Below, one piece after another: positions 1-9,797 of a stretch of 34,822 bases of DNA. The number at the start of each line of letters is the position of its first letter. Positions within the stretch are counted from its first letter, which is position 1. Source of the stretch: Paulinella micropora (taxonomy: Eukaryota > Cercozoa > Imbricatea > Euglyphida); NCBI GenBank assembly GCA_009731375.1, contig BJOX01000160.1:43838-78659 (forward strand), given 5' to 3'. The notes under the pieces are model-generated. The model saw nothing but the letters and a program-made list of their open reading frames with translations, did no database searches and had not been told where the DNA came from. The position numbers were made by a program, and so were the translations under genes.

Positions 1-51
1 AATATATTCTGGTGAATTAGTTAATTTACACTACTTCAAAAAAAAAACAAA

Positions 52-1542
52 ATGCAGACTCAACACGGAGGCGAACTAGACTTTTCAAGAACCGACTACA
101 TCAGTGCTTCGTATTGTTTGAATAAACTAACTCCGCGAGAAGGTGCGGGAACTATTACTGTTACTACCGCAGGAGGACAAGAAAGCAACTTTGACCTTAT
201 CAGCAGGCCATTTAACTTAGCCCGCTCTGTCTTGAGTTTTACTTATGCCCCACCAGCAATTGCAGCGAACTATAACAAATGCTATATGGATTGTCTGGCT
301 CCTATTAGACAAATTCAACTTCAAACCCGTAGCGGTGTTTATCTGTGCGATGTAAATGAAGTTGGTAATTTTACAAAGATTATTTGGAAGGCCGAAACTT
401 CTATGAAGGACTTTCTGACACTTGAAAACCACGATAATGGAAGTGGTGCGGGATGTATGCTTCAAAAGTGTAATGCTGGNNNNNNNNNNCCAAAGTGTAA
501 TGTAGATAGTAAGATTAATATCTCAACTTCACAAATAGTAAAGGAGACTTTTAGAACAACAATGACTGATGCTGGTAATGATATTGCCGCAGGTGTTAAG
601 GCTATGTTTGGTGAACCTGTTGTTAATGCCCGTCGCCATAATGATGTCTGTATCGCGGATGTGGGCTACTCTCTGTTGTCAATGTCGCTTACAACGAGCC
701 TAAGTATTTCTCTGGTGGTTCTATTACTTCCGCTGAGCCTTCTATCAGTGTTAAGATAAATCTGGGTATGCTTTACAATACTATTTTCGCCCTTGATAAG
801 ACTATTATGTTTCCAGAGATTTTGAATATGCGGATTGTGTGGCAACAGACCCCTAAAATTTATTATTACAACAATGATCCCCTATCAATTGCTGGCGGAG
901 CGGTCGTTGCTGCCGCTGGTAATGTAAGTGTTTCTAATCTCAACTTGTTCCTTGCTGTAGAGACTAATCCCGATGTCATTCAATCAATTCAACAAAAGGT
1001 GGCGAGTGCTGAAGGTATGAGTTTTAATATTGATTATCCTTATGTTTATGAAAATTCCATTGCTCAATCAACTACACAAAACATTATTCTCCGCTTTGAT
1101 AGGGGGCATGGTAAAAGGTTGAAGAAAATTTATCACACACTCTTTAACAACACCGAAAACAAGAATACCGCTTATGATATTGATAACAGAGCAAACGCTA
1201 AGACTACCAGTTTTCACACCACGCTTGACGGGGCACGACTTCAGGAATTTGAAATATTTCCCGCTAGTTTTGAAGATTTATATGTGCTTGAAACCTAAAC
1301 TTGAAGGTTCTGTTTTGATGAATTCAAATGTGTATCAATACAACTGGTTCTGGGTTGATACTTGGGATAATACCCGCCCGCTGTGGAGCAAAGACCAAAA
1401 TGAAGTTAGTGGGCTTGACCTTTCCAATGAGAGACGATGGGAGTTCATTAGCACTACACAGAATAATGCTCATCAGCATGTAAGTGTAGCAATCACTCAG
1501 CGGGAGGTTCAGGTTAAGGCAAATATAATTTCCATTTCATAA
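52..1542 (+). pseudogene. Putative viral major capsid protein, left arm, frameshifted
   Basis: This is the left-arm homologue of the capsid-like gene at 33826-34822. It starts at ATG 52 after an A-rich leader. The frame changes near 670-690, where an extra CT in a CTCTCT run would explain it, and again near 1255-1295, so it reads in three pieces (52-759, about 690-1298, about 1290-1542). A 10-N gap lies at 480-489. Shared blocks with the right copy include VNARRH, SNLNLFLAVET, TTLDG and YNWF-VDTWDN. About 500 codons, abundant beta-type and Asn/Thr-rich sequence, and position beside a fibre-like gene suggest a jelly-roll capsid protein of a small DNA virus. That role is inference: I matched it to no named capsid family. 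The frameshifts could be decay or assembly error. Confidence 0.5.
480..489. other. Assembly gap (10 N)
   Basis: Ten N inside the left capsid gene. The ORF stays in frame across it, and similar CAAAAGTGTAATG / CAAAGTGTAATG text lies on either side. The gap may therefore hide a short duplicated joint rather than missing sequence. Confidence 0.9.
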
Positions 1543-1633
1543 ACTTCCAAAACAAAAAAGTTAAAAAATTTAGATTTTATTTTTTTCTTTCAATATAACA
1601 CATTTGTTTTTGAGGTAGTCAAAAACAAAAACA

Positions 1634-2688
1634 ATGACTACACACCAGAGAAATTTGATCGCACAAAATCCAGACGGAGATTTTTTAAACATCAGGGTCG
1701 GATATGATGGTGGTATTAAAACTGATAATATGAAAACTGCTTTTGGAGAAACACTAGTTGGACAATTAACTCCAGTTGTTCAAGAAATCTTTCCATACAC
1801 TATTAATACAAGGNNNNNNNNNNNNNNNNNNNNNNNNNNNNNNNNNNNNNNNNNNNNNNNNNNNNNNNNNNNNNNNNNNNNNNNNNNNNNNNNNNNNNNN
1901 NNNNNNNNNNNNNNNNNNNNNNNNNNNNNNNNNNNNNNNNNNNNNNNNNNNNNNNNNNNNNNNNNNNNNNNNNNNNNNNNNNNNNNNNNNNNNNNNNNNN
2001 NNNNNNNNNNNNNNNNNNNNNNNNNNNNNNNNNNNNNNNNNNNNNNNNNNNNNNNNNNNNNNNNNNNNNNNNNNNNNNNNNNNNNNNNNNNNNNNNNNNN
2101 NNNNNNNNNNNNNNNNNNNNNNNNNNNNNNNNNNNNNNNNNNNNNNNNNNNNNNNNNNNNNNNNNNNNNNNNNNNNNNNNNNNNCTTAAAACAGCGAGTG
2201 CTAGTTTATTCATTGAGGGAACGAATACTATTAATACCAGTATAACAAACGAAGTGGAAGGAAGTAAAGGAGCAAACACAACTGAAAGCCCTATTATTAG
2301 TATCAGGAATAAAACAACATTTGATGCGGGCGGTGCTAATTTAACAAATTATTCAAATGTTTATCCCACTTTGATAAGTATTACAAATGAAGATACTAAG
2401 TCAAATGTTGTCAGAATGGTATTAAATGGAACACTAACTGGAGCAGGTTTTGCAGATGTTGATTCTAAGTATTCAATTGTAGATACTGACACAAAGGCGA
2501 GTGCTATCGCAAACGGAACAACAATTTTTAAACTATATGTAAATAGTGCTTCAACTCAACAAATCAATCTTAGAAGTTATGATATATACCTATCACCGAG
2601 TGATGTATTGACTTTTACACAGAAGTCTGTCTCTGCTGGTGGAGGAGGAAATGTCAATATTATTGCTAACTTCGTAGAAGACCAGTGA
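1634..2688 (+). CDS. Fibre-like viral structural protein, left arm (interrupted by gap)
   Basis: This is the left homologue of the 413-residue gene at 32534-33775. The N-terminal 60 residues (from ATG 1634) and the C-terminal roughly 165 residues (2187-2688) match it; the middle is N at 1814-2184. The right copy has about 186 residues where this gap sits, about 558 nt, but the gap is only 371 N. The apparent frame change is therefore explained by gap sizing, and the gene may be intact. The C-terminal 144 residues differ from the right copy at only about four positions, and the DNA is nearly identical. A receptor-binding or fibre role is inferred from the beta-rich, Gly/Ser/Thr/Asn-rich make-up and the position next to the capsid gene. 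Confidence 0.55.
1814..2184. other. Assembly gap (371 N), probably mis-sized
   Basis: A run of N in the left fibre-like gene. Comparison with the right copy predicts about 558 nt here, so the gap length should not be trusted for frame or distance. Confidence 0.85.
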
Positions 2689-2714
2689 TATTTGTTTCAG
2701 ACTACGTCTTCAAC

Positions 2715-2794
2715 AAACATCGTAAACCATTAAAGTAAAAAATAAAAGCAAAAAAAATTAATGGAAAACGATGTTTTATGAAACCGCGTAGCGG
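2715..2794. terminator. Stem-loops between the convergent fibre and GKYKG-2 genes
   Basis: A perfect 9-bp inverted repeat, AAACATCGT (2715-2723) with ACGATGTTT (2768-2776), lies between the two convergent stop codons. It is followed by a small hairpin CCGC-GTA-GCGG (2784-2794). Very similar ACGATGTTTT, mini-hairpin and AAAATATCAAAT text recurs at 3348-3387 behind GKYKG-1. A role as a 3'-end or termination signal is inferred. Confidence 0.4.
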
Positions 2795-2806
2795 GTGAAT
2801 AAAATA

Positions 2807-3259
2807 TCAAATAATTTTTTTTATGTCATCCACATTTTGGCACCACTGCTGTTGAACTAACCATTCAAGGTATGGTTTATCAATTTTGGCTACATCTTCA
2901 ATGTTTTTGTGTGCATATTTTCCATATTGAAGAACAACATCTTTCTTTAATATACATCCTTCTTCTGTACATGTAGCATTCGCTATTTCTTCGCCAAAAT
3001 TAGCCTTGATTTATGTGATACTAGTCTCTTTTAAATCAGTCGCCTGAAAAGGTGTGCTCGGTTCCTCCATCATTTTTTGTAATGTAGCCTCCAATGGAAT
3101 AACTACTTTCACATTGTCGTCGCGGGGTTTGTATTGCTCATAGAAAGAAACAATGTCAGGCTTAGTCCATTTAATTGTCGGCTTTTTGACATTGCCGCTG
3201 TCAAGATTCCATTTTTCAATTTCATTCAAGTAGTCTTGTTTGGTGTTCAGGTCAGTCAT
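2807..3259 (-). pseudogene. GKYKG-domain protein 2, left arm, one in-frame stop
   Basis: Homologue of the gene at 32057-32629. The start chosen is ATG at 3259, where the right copy begins (MTDLNTK); an upstream in-frame ATG at 3292 lies outside the conserved part. One TAA at 3011-3013 replaces a Glu codon of the right copy. The frame then stays open for 67 more codons to TGA at 2807-2809, so decay is minimal. The C-terminal part carries the GKY motif followed by IDKPYLEW, like the ExoX-type C-terminal/DUF3820 group of small domains. The 5' half is nearly identical in DNA to the right copy. Function is unknown; in cellular proteins this domain accompanies 3'-5' exonucleases. Confidence 0.6.
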
Positions 3260-3305
3260 TGATATTTTAGAATTGCGCTTTGTGCTACGCACTCTCGCTT
3301 ATTCT

Positions 3306-3371
3306 AAAACATCGAAAAAAATTTAAAGAAAAATAATTACAAGAAAACGATGTTTTGTGATGACGAAGTCA
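3306..3371. terminator. Stem-loops behind GKYKG-1, left arm
   Basis: AAAACATCG (3306-3314) pairs perfectly with CGATGTTTT (3348-3356) across the space between GKYKG-1 and GKYKG-2. A mini-hairpin TGAC-GAA-GTCA follows at 3361-3371, then the GKYKG-1 stop codon within AAAATATCAAAT. This repeats the arrangement seen behind GKYKG-2. Confidence 0.35.
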
Positions 3372-3381
3372 GAACAAAATA

Positions 3382-3669
3382 TCAAATATATTTTTTTACT
3401 TCACTTTTAATGTCTGTAAATTTTTCAAACCACGGCTGTTTCGTGACCCATTCAAGATATGGCTTATCAATAGTTGCAACATCTTGAATTTTCTTACCTT
3501 TATACTTACCGAATGGAAAAATATCCCTTGGCTTGCCTGCCCGTGCATTTTCAATCATTTGGATTTCGTCAGTAATTATCTTTTTAACATCGGTAATAGA
3601 AAATGTTTCTTTTTTATTTTCAATAGAGAGTTTCTCAAACTTCTCACATAATCTGGTGAGGGTGGTCAT
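3382..3669 (-). CDS. GKYKG-domain protein 1, left arm
   Basis: A 95-residue protein homologous to 31742-32029. An N-terminal charged, probably helical part (residues 1-50) is followed by the domain FPFGKYKGKKIQDVA, then IDKPYLEWV and QPWF. This pattern resembles the ExoX-like C-terminal/DUF3820 domain, which in cells is found attached to or beside 3'-5' exonucleases. The free-standing form beside a polymerase-bearing virus suggests a replication or nucleic-acid role, but that is inference. It is intact. The second half is nearly identical in DNA to the right copy while the first half diverges. It lies upstream of GKYKG-2 on the same strand, about 120 nt apart. Confidence 0.75.
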   Translation of the reverse strand: MTTLTRLCEKFEKLSIENKKETFSITDVKKIITDEIQMIENARAGKPRDIFPFGKYKGKKIQDVATIDKPYLEWVTKQPWFEKFTDIKSEVKKYI

Positions 3670-3698
3670 TACTCTATATAGAGTGGTAAAAAATTTTA
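3670..3698 (-). promoter_or_regulatory. Conserved TATA-like block before GKYKG-1, left arm
   Basis: Immediately upstream of the start codon is a block of about 28 nt, shared almost letter for letter with 31712-31739 in the right arm. It contains TTTTTTACCACTCTATATAG. The palindrome CTCTATATAGAG lies at 3672-3683. Conservation outside the coding region and the TATATA core suggest a promoter. Homology between the arms stops just beyond, near 3715. Confidence 0.5.
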
Positions 3699-3751
3699 TG
3701 AAAAAAATTAATTAATCAAACTCGCAACAGGAGAGGACTTTCATTTTTTCA

Positions 3752-3852
3752 AAAAAAGATAACTAAGTCTAGCACAGCAGTAAAAACTAAGAGACGGGTT
3801 TTGATGTCTCTTTGTGTTGATTTGGCAAAAGATAGATGAGTTATCTTTTTTT
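3752..3852. repeat. Imperfect long hairpin beside the left-arm boundary
   Basis: AAAAAAAGATAACT (about 3752-3765) and AGTTATCTTTTTTTT (about 3838-3852) are inverted. GAGAC and GTCTC are nested inside, around 3800-3820. It sits just outside the viral arm and may be an end structure of an unrelated element. Confidence 0.4.
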
Positions 3853-3976
3853 TAGAGTTTGAGAGAAATTCAAATATGGACTATTTATTGATTAAGAATG
3901 CTTGTATTGAATTTGGATGAAATTATGTATATTTTTATTGAAATTAATAGTAAGACGAATTTATATGAAAATAGCC

Positions 3977-5030
3977 TTATTTTATATAAAAAGATAACTG
4001 TGCTATAGTAATACCTATAGTAGTATCAAGTGCTATCATCAGTGAACACAAGACAAGAAGTGTAAAGTGATGGGCGACAGGGGCCGATGCCTCGTAGGGG
4101 CTATAATGCTCATATTGATGCATCCGGTTTCCGAACATAACCAAGCGCGATTTGTATTGTTTTGCCCCTGTAGATTCATTCTGTTTTACTGCATCGTTGA
4201 AGCCAGTATGTACCGGGGTAATGCCGAGACGTTCTGCTTCCTTACGTGTAGACCATTCGACGCAGTTCATTTCATATAGACCATCAATCTCCTTCTTTCG
4301 CGCCGCAGCGATGTCGGAGTCCACCCTTTTCGTCTTTTCTGGCAGTCGTAAAACGTGAGTGTAAAGACAGAACGGCTCGTCAGTCGTTGCAGCATACAAT
4401 ACCTTTAAGTCATCCTCAAACCCACGTACGTTGTCGAAAACGTCTTCATCAGACCCTACCACAAGTTTTACACTATTCGATGCATGGTGGCTGGTCGTTG
4501 AGCATGTGTTCGAGGCACGTTGACGATGTTGTTGGGTCCAACGTCTCCATCGATGTCTCTTGGTGCTTTCGGCCTCTGTTCACCATCCTTGAAGCTCAAC
4601 TGACGAGATGACAACGGTCGACGTTTGGAAGCTGCCACCTTCGTTGGTTTGCTTCGAGTCTTTTCCTCTCGTTGGGGTCTTGCAGTAGTCGACCCGACAG
4701 GTACCTGCATAGCAGGCACGAGGTCGAACTGCACAGCAGGCGCGAGATCATACTCGTCGCCTTCAATCTCTTCCCGTTTGACTCTCAGAGTGACTTCATC
4801 GTCGTCGCAGTCGTTGGAAAACGTCCGGTTTTCCCGTGAAATTTGTTCGACAAATTCGCCCTCCTGTGGCAAAAACGAAGTCGTTGGAGCGGCGAGCGAC
4901 CAAGGCGACGCATCTACCTCAGCGTTGTAACCACGTGCGTCGTCGTTGAACTTGACATTTCTCGCCTCTACTATTTTCTTCTCTCTGTTGAGGTAGACAC
5001 GATATAGGCGACGAAATATATTATCACTTG
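3977..5030 (-). pseudogene. Ty1/copia retrotransposon pol fragment
   Basis: Read on the minus strand, 5030-4873 encodes YRVYLNREKKIVEARNV, typical of the segment after the copia integrase core. Next comes an acidic/basic linker (4872-4468), and then in another frame the start of the copia reverse transcriptase (4462-3977). That part has AAARKKEIDGLYE, YKSRLVMFG and YEASAPVAHH, the classic W..A...E...L / KaRLV..G / apVa pattern. The catalytic YVDD part, RNase H, integrase core, gag and LTRs are missing. The right edge at 5030 coincides with the end of the Ngaro-like element. Confidence 0.75.
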
Positions 5031-5258
5031 TTAAAGTTTCCGAATCGTAGTTTCGAATTTACTTAGAATGAGAACAGAAAAGCGTTATTGGCCTAAACCT
5101 TCCGAACTCGTCGGAGTAGTGTGGAGGGAATGGGGCTAGGCTCAAATATTTCAGGACTCAAGTTTACAAAACACTAACAGTTGGCGGCTCTGATGTCCAC
5201 TCGGAACACAGACAGCCGCACCGAAAAACTTGAGTACTTAAACCGAACATTACAAAAA
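5031..5258 (-). repeat. Ngaro-like split direct repeat A, terminal copy
   Basis: Matches 5858-6073 with few differences, from TTAAAGTTT through GAAAAACTTGAGTACT to ACATTACAAAAA. One difference is a small indel near GTGTGGAGG. Confidence 0.85.
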
Positions 5259-5703
5259 TCGGCACGCTCTACTAGTCAACTAAGAAGACCGGGTGGAGGA
5301 GGGGATAGTGGAAGGGTAAAACAAAGGCGGAATAATACTATCCATTAAAGCCGGACAGAGAAAACCGGGCGGAGGAGGGGAGAGCTGACAGCAGACTAAC
5401 CTTAGAGTGACGGAACAATCCCTAGGATCGGAACAAACCTACACTAAACAAGGGAAGGCACCAAGCACAACGAGCAGACCAACCTAGTGACTAGTTGTTC
5501 ACGGCAACAACCGAAGGTAGCACCAAAGCAGTCCAAGCGAGACGCAACAAAGGCGGAGCGAGCGGAAGCAGCGGAGGCCACCAGCGGTCAGCAAAACGCC
5601 ACCAGAAGTCCAGAGCAGACAGAAGCAAAGGACAAACCAAAACAAAACAAGGGAAGGGTGGGCGGGAGATTGAAAGTTGGGAAGATCTTCCGATCTTCTT
5701 AAC
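5259..5703. other. Spacer between repeats A and B of the Ngaro-like element
   Basis: Purine-rich noncoding stretch with two similar GAGGAGGGGA tracts (near 5293 and 5373). The short open frames on the plus strand (about 5487-5827) run into repeat B and have no recognisable motif, so I do not call them genes. Confidence 0.5.
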
Positions 5704-5857
5704 TTTCCAACCTAGGCCTAACCAGACGCCGGATCAAACACGTGCCGACTCCGCCGGCTTGGCTACGCCGTGCCGACCGGACTACCGTAAAAGCGAAACG
5801 TCTCCTCGGAACTTTAACGGCGATTAACTCCAGGCGAAGCCCGAAGCAAACCAGTAA
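5704..5857 (-). repeat. Ngaro-like split direct repeat B, internal copy
   Basis: Matches 12031-12178: both begin TTTCCAACCTAGGCCTAACC and end in AAACCAGT(A/T)ATTAA. It is directly abutted by repeat A (5858). Confidence 0.85.
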
Positions 5858-6073
5858 TTAAAGTTTTCGAATCGTAGTTTCGAATTTACTTAGAATGAGA
5901 ACAGAAAAGCTTTATTGACCTAAACCTTCCGAACTCGTCGGAGTAGTGTGGAGGTAGGCTCAAATATTTCAGGACTCAAGTTTACAAAACACTAACAGTT
6001 GGCGGCTATGTCCACTCGGAACACAGACAGCCGCACCGAAAAACTTGAGTACTGAAACCAAACATTACAAAAA
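5858..6073 (-). repeat. Ngaro-like split direct repeat A, internal copy
   Basis: Second copy of repeat A, fused to repeat B to form the internal junction expected of split direct repeats. Confidence 0.85.
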
Positions 6074-6156
6074 CCTCCAACAATTTAAGCCTAGAGATTT
6101 GTCCCTCCCCCCATAGCTTTTTGTTATGCAACTAACTCTGCCAACCTTGCGCCTAC

Positions 6157-7104
6157 CTATAGGCGAAAACAGGACGAGGACCACCGTCCCGCGCGCATGC
6201 TTGTAGAATCGGAAGCCCCGAGCGAGAAGAGACGAGCCGCGCCACCGCGACGAAGCGAGATCCCGTTGAATCGACCACCGGTCTTCACGCCCGCCTTCTG
6301 GAGAAGCTCTCTTGCGGTGCTGACGAAAGTTGAGCGATTGAGTGGAGAATTGTCTGCCAGACGGAAGTAGGGATAGTTTCCCGCGGAAGGTAGCCTGTAG
6401 GCGTCGCGACTAGACTCATAAACTTTCTTCCAGGCATGTGGACAAACAAGCGGGTTCTCTTGTTCGGCCAGACCAACATCGCATCCGCGACGAAAGGGAT
6501 CCTGCTTTGCGCCGTCCAAGGTAACCATTATAAGACTCATATCATCGACCTCGCGCATTCGGACAAAAGAGTTAAAGGGAACCGACGTGTTGCGAGCGAT
6601 CCTGACGCAACTAACTCACCGACGCGAAAAAGGCCGAAGAAACCCCAGACTGCAGCTGTGACGACCGTAACCCAGAGATGACGGGTGGACTTCGGGATGT
6701 TGCGATCTTTAACGGCCCCCAGGGTATAGCTGGCCATAGCCTCCAACATCGGCAACTCCAAGGTGAGACGATTGTCTAGCTTGGTACGTTTGCTACGCTT
6801 GATACCACGCCACGCCATCTCCACGAAGTGGTTATCGGTGGGGTCATCTAAGCTCATTTGGAGGCAGAAGTCTCGAATGGCGTACATATAAACCTTACAA
6901 GTAGAAACAGCCATGAACTGGCTCAGCCAGATAAGGAATAGAACGATAAGGATCGGATCGGGCTGCCACCAAACCGGACACCAAAGCTTTGTTGAGTAGG
7001 CAGAGCAGAAAGAACGTAACTTGCGGATGGCGGAGCTGTAGGCGGCACTGGTGCTGTAGGAGACCGAACACGCCATGACTTCCATCGCCGAGGTGACCAG
7101 CCAA
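6157..7104 (-). pseudogene. Tyrosine recombinase of the Ngaro-like element, decayed
   Basis: Two overlapping minus frames cover the gene (7104-6537 and 6558-6157). The N-terminal SAM-like part has STAAYSSAIRKL and VSTCKVYMYAIRDF. Box A is AAVWGFFGLFRVGELV, with the catalytic Arg. Box B is GISLRRGGA followed by GRWSSSCF, the equivalent of HSxRRGGA and GRW in the family. The His of the HxxR motif appears to be Ile. The frame stops right after CFRL, so the expected catalytic Tyr is not encoded in frame. In intact elements this enzyme integrates the circular DNA product without target duplication. This copy is inactive. Confidence 0.8.
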
Positions 7105-7215
7105 GGTACTTCCGTTACCGCTGGAGAGGACGCAAAGAAGGCCCGGACGGGTTCAACTTGCGCCAGATCTCGGTCGCTTGAGTCATCTGCGCACGGGCCA
7201 ACAAGTCGACAAGGT

Positions 7216-9797
7216 TCATACGTTCACGTGGCTCTTGAGATGCAGTGAGGGAAACGCCAAGGAAAGAAAGGTTAAAGTCCACGAGTCAATGAGACTCTGA
7301 ATGTTTGTCTTAGGCAAGTAGCACGAGTTAAAACGGTGGGCGGCCGGGGCACAGTCCGTGACGATATGGAACTTCTTATAGCCCAAGGCGACCGCAAAAT
7401 CAAAAGAAGCAACGTAAGCACTGAATAGCTCACGCATAGGAGACGAGGCGACAAGAGACTCAGAGCGAAGAAGGGCTAACTCTTCTACGGACCAACAGCG
7501 AGAAGAGAAAATCCCTCTGGAACGAAAGGGGGCCATGGCGATGGCACCCTTTCCCACTGCGAACCCTCTACCTCGCAAAAGTTCGCATCGGTCCAAAGAG
7601 TACACTTGGCGGGGTCGCTGACCCATGTCATCGACTCTTTGTCATAATCTCCCGTCTTCAAGAAGTCTGACAGCGGAAGGCGGAAGTTGGAGTCAAGGAG
7701 AAGGCTGCGGGCCCACTTCGCAGCATGGCAAGCTCTGGAACTGAACCGGCCACCTTTGCCACGCGAAGTTGATAAAGTGTTGAATGCAATCCGCAAATTT
7801 CCTACCGCCGGCCGAAGAAAAAAGAGCATCTGGGAAACGAAGCACAAAAGGCCCAGGAGTCGTTCGAAAGATTTGACGGAGTAGAAGCCGCCACCGGCGA
7901 TGGTGGCCGAGGCTTGCATCACGATCTTGCGCTTGTCCGCAGGAAGCTCCACGAACCAGAAGCCTTTACGCGTGTCCTTGTGCCAACCGAGGGCACGAAA
8001 GGACTGTCCGATGAAATCTTCATGCCACGGGACCCAGAAGCTTGGAGAGCGCGTTGAACTCTAACCGAAGTGCCCTAGTTTCCCTCCAGGAAGCACAGAC
8101 GACGTCGCTGTTATCAACATACAGCTTCATAGGAATGGCCTTGTAGAGAAAAATGGACTCCAGGGATCTCGCGAAGCGATTCCAACCGTCTGCTGCGTAG
8201 ACACTCCCGAAGCCCGGCACGAGAAGGACGAAGTACAAAAGCTCGCCAGTGTCTGGGTCCCTACACAAAGAAACTTGCTGCCAGAAGAGCAAGGGCAGTA
8301 ACGGGGTCTGGTTGTAAGCAGACTTTACATCTGCACCGAAGACTACACAACCGGGACCGGCTTCAATAATTCTGGCCTTCTGCTTGTCATGTATATAGTA
8401 CTCCACCCATCATCTGTTCTGGGGTAAAGCTGGTTGAAAGAGAGGAAACGGGGAAAGGAAAGGTCATTGATTAGTCTCCTTTCCCCATTCTCGGGATGCC
8501 ACTTGTCTTTTGGGATGGCATGTTCTCGTGTCACTATGGCCTGGTGCTTGCAATTGCTATTCGGGAAGGGAGGTCTTGTGAACGGACCCGCCATGAAGCC
8601 TTTCTCGACCGCCTTCATGTTGGCCTCATAGATCTGTCGGTTGTCTTCATCTGAAAGGGCGCGAGCAAGAGAGTAATCACGTAAGAATTCCCCTGTGCCC
8701 CTATAGTGAGTGTCCGTGCCCGTAAGAAAGCCTTTAAGCCACACGACTTCTGAATCCGGCAAGCAGAACCTGGCGAGGCCCACGATTTCGTCCACGTTGA
8801 AGACCGACTTATAAGGTTCTATAGTACCCTCCCATAATATTACCGGCAAGACTTCTGGCTTGCCTGGTTGAAACCTCTTGTCGCCCTCTTGGCAATCAAA
8901 GAAATGAATATTCGTTCCCCTCCCCCTCTGAAACCTAAAGTCTACAAGAGCGACACCTCCGACTTGTGTGGCACGAGAAGAGTCCCGCACAAACCAAACA
9001 TGCGTTGTATATGGAGCAAAACACTGAAGTTCCACCTTCCCATAAAATCCCACCAACGCAACCACTCTGGCAAGACACAACCTAGACATAAGGAGAGAAA
9101 AAGAGATAGAAGGAGAGGTGGGAAGTATCAAGGACCAGAAGGGAAAGTCGTGCCACCAGGTATTCCCACTCTCCAACTCCAACAACAGAGAAGGGAGGGA
9201 ATCAACCGACACAACCCCAACTGTCAACAGATCAAGAGGCACAGAGAGGGAGACTGAAATCCCGTCACTGTTTGATGAACAAGAGACCTTAGACGGGGGA
9301 AGAGAGCGAACCAAAGCGCCCATCTCTTCCTCAGCCTCGGTTCTGGCAATTTCCCAAATCCACCTAGGGAAAGGGAAGAAAAAGGAAGCAGAAGTGGAAG
9401 AGGGAGAAGCAGAGGGGCTTAAAAGGGACCGCTTTGCTTTGTAGGCCACTCTGCTCAGTGTACAGCACCTGAGGCTGCTGAGTAGAAGAAAACGAACCCA
9501 CCAAGGGAAAACTACTAAGAGAGGCAACACAAGGAGAGGAAGACAGAGCAAGTGGAGAATGGATGTGTTGCCGTTGCTGTTGTTGTGATTGTAGACGTTG
9601 ATGAGGTTGTTGAGGATGTTGTAGTTGTTGTTGTTGTTGTAGTTGTTGTAGTTGTTGTTGTTGCTGAAGTTGATGCAGTTGTTGTAGTTGTTGTTGTTGT
9701 TGTTGTTGTTGTACTTGTTGTTGTTGTTGTTGTTGTAGTTGTAGTTGTTGTTGTTGTTGTTGTTGTTGTAGTTGTTGTTGTTGTTGTTGTTGTTCAT
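7216..9797 (-). pseudogene. Reverse transcriptase-RNase H of the Ngaro-like element
   Basis: Read in minus frames 9797-8343, 8406-8020, 7952-7485 and 7626-7216. The fingers part has GPFTRPPFPN and GERRLINDLSFP (8343-8560). The palm has FGADVKSAYNQ and LYVDNSDVV, where the second Asp of the YVDD box is Asn. The thumb region and SFERLLGLLCF follow. RNase H begins at TLWTDANF and continues with SSPMRELFSAY and HIVTDCAPAAHRFN. Frame changes near 8400, 8000 and 7500-7600 break it. Family and order match DIRS/Ngaro elements. Confidence 0.8.
9560..9794. repeat. (TTG)n microsatellite inside the Ngaro-like element
   Basis: Almost pure TTG repeats with occasional TAG. On the minus strand it reads as poly-Gln, poly-Asn or poly-Tyr/Asn depending on frame. 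It lies at the gag-RT junction and probably expanded within a Gln-rich gag tail. Confidence 0.95.

Noticed and set aside
5682-5697. CTTCCGATCT, reminiscent of the end of a sequencing adapter
   Set aside because: Only ten bases match, it is embedded in continuous sequence within the element, and there is no adapter extension on either side.
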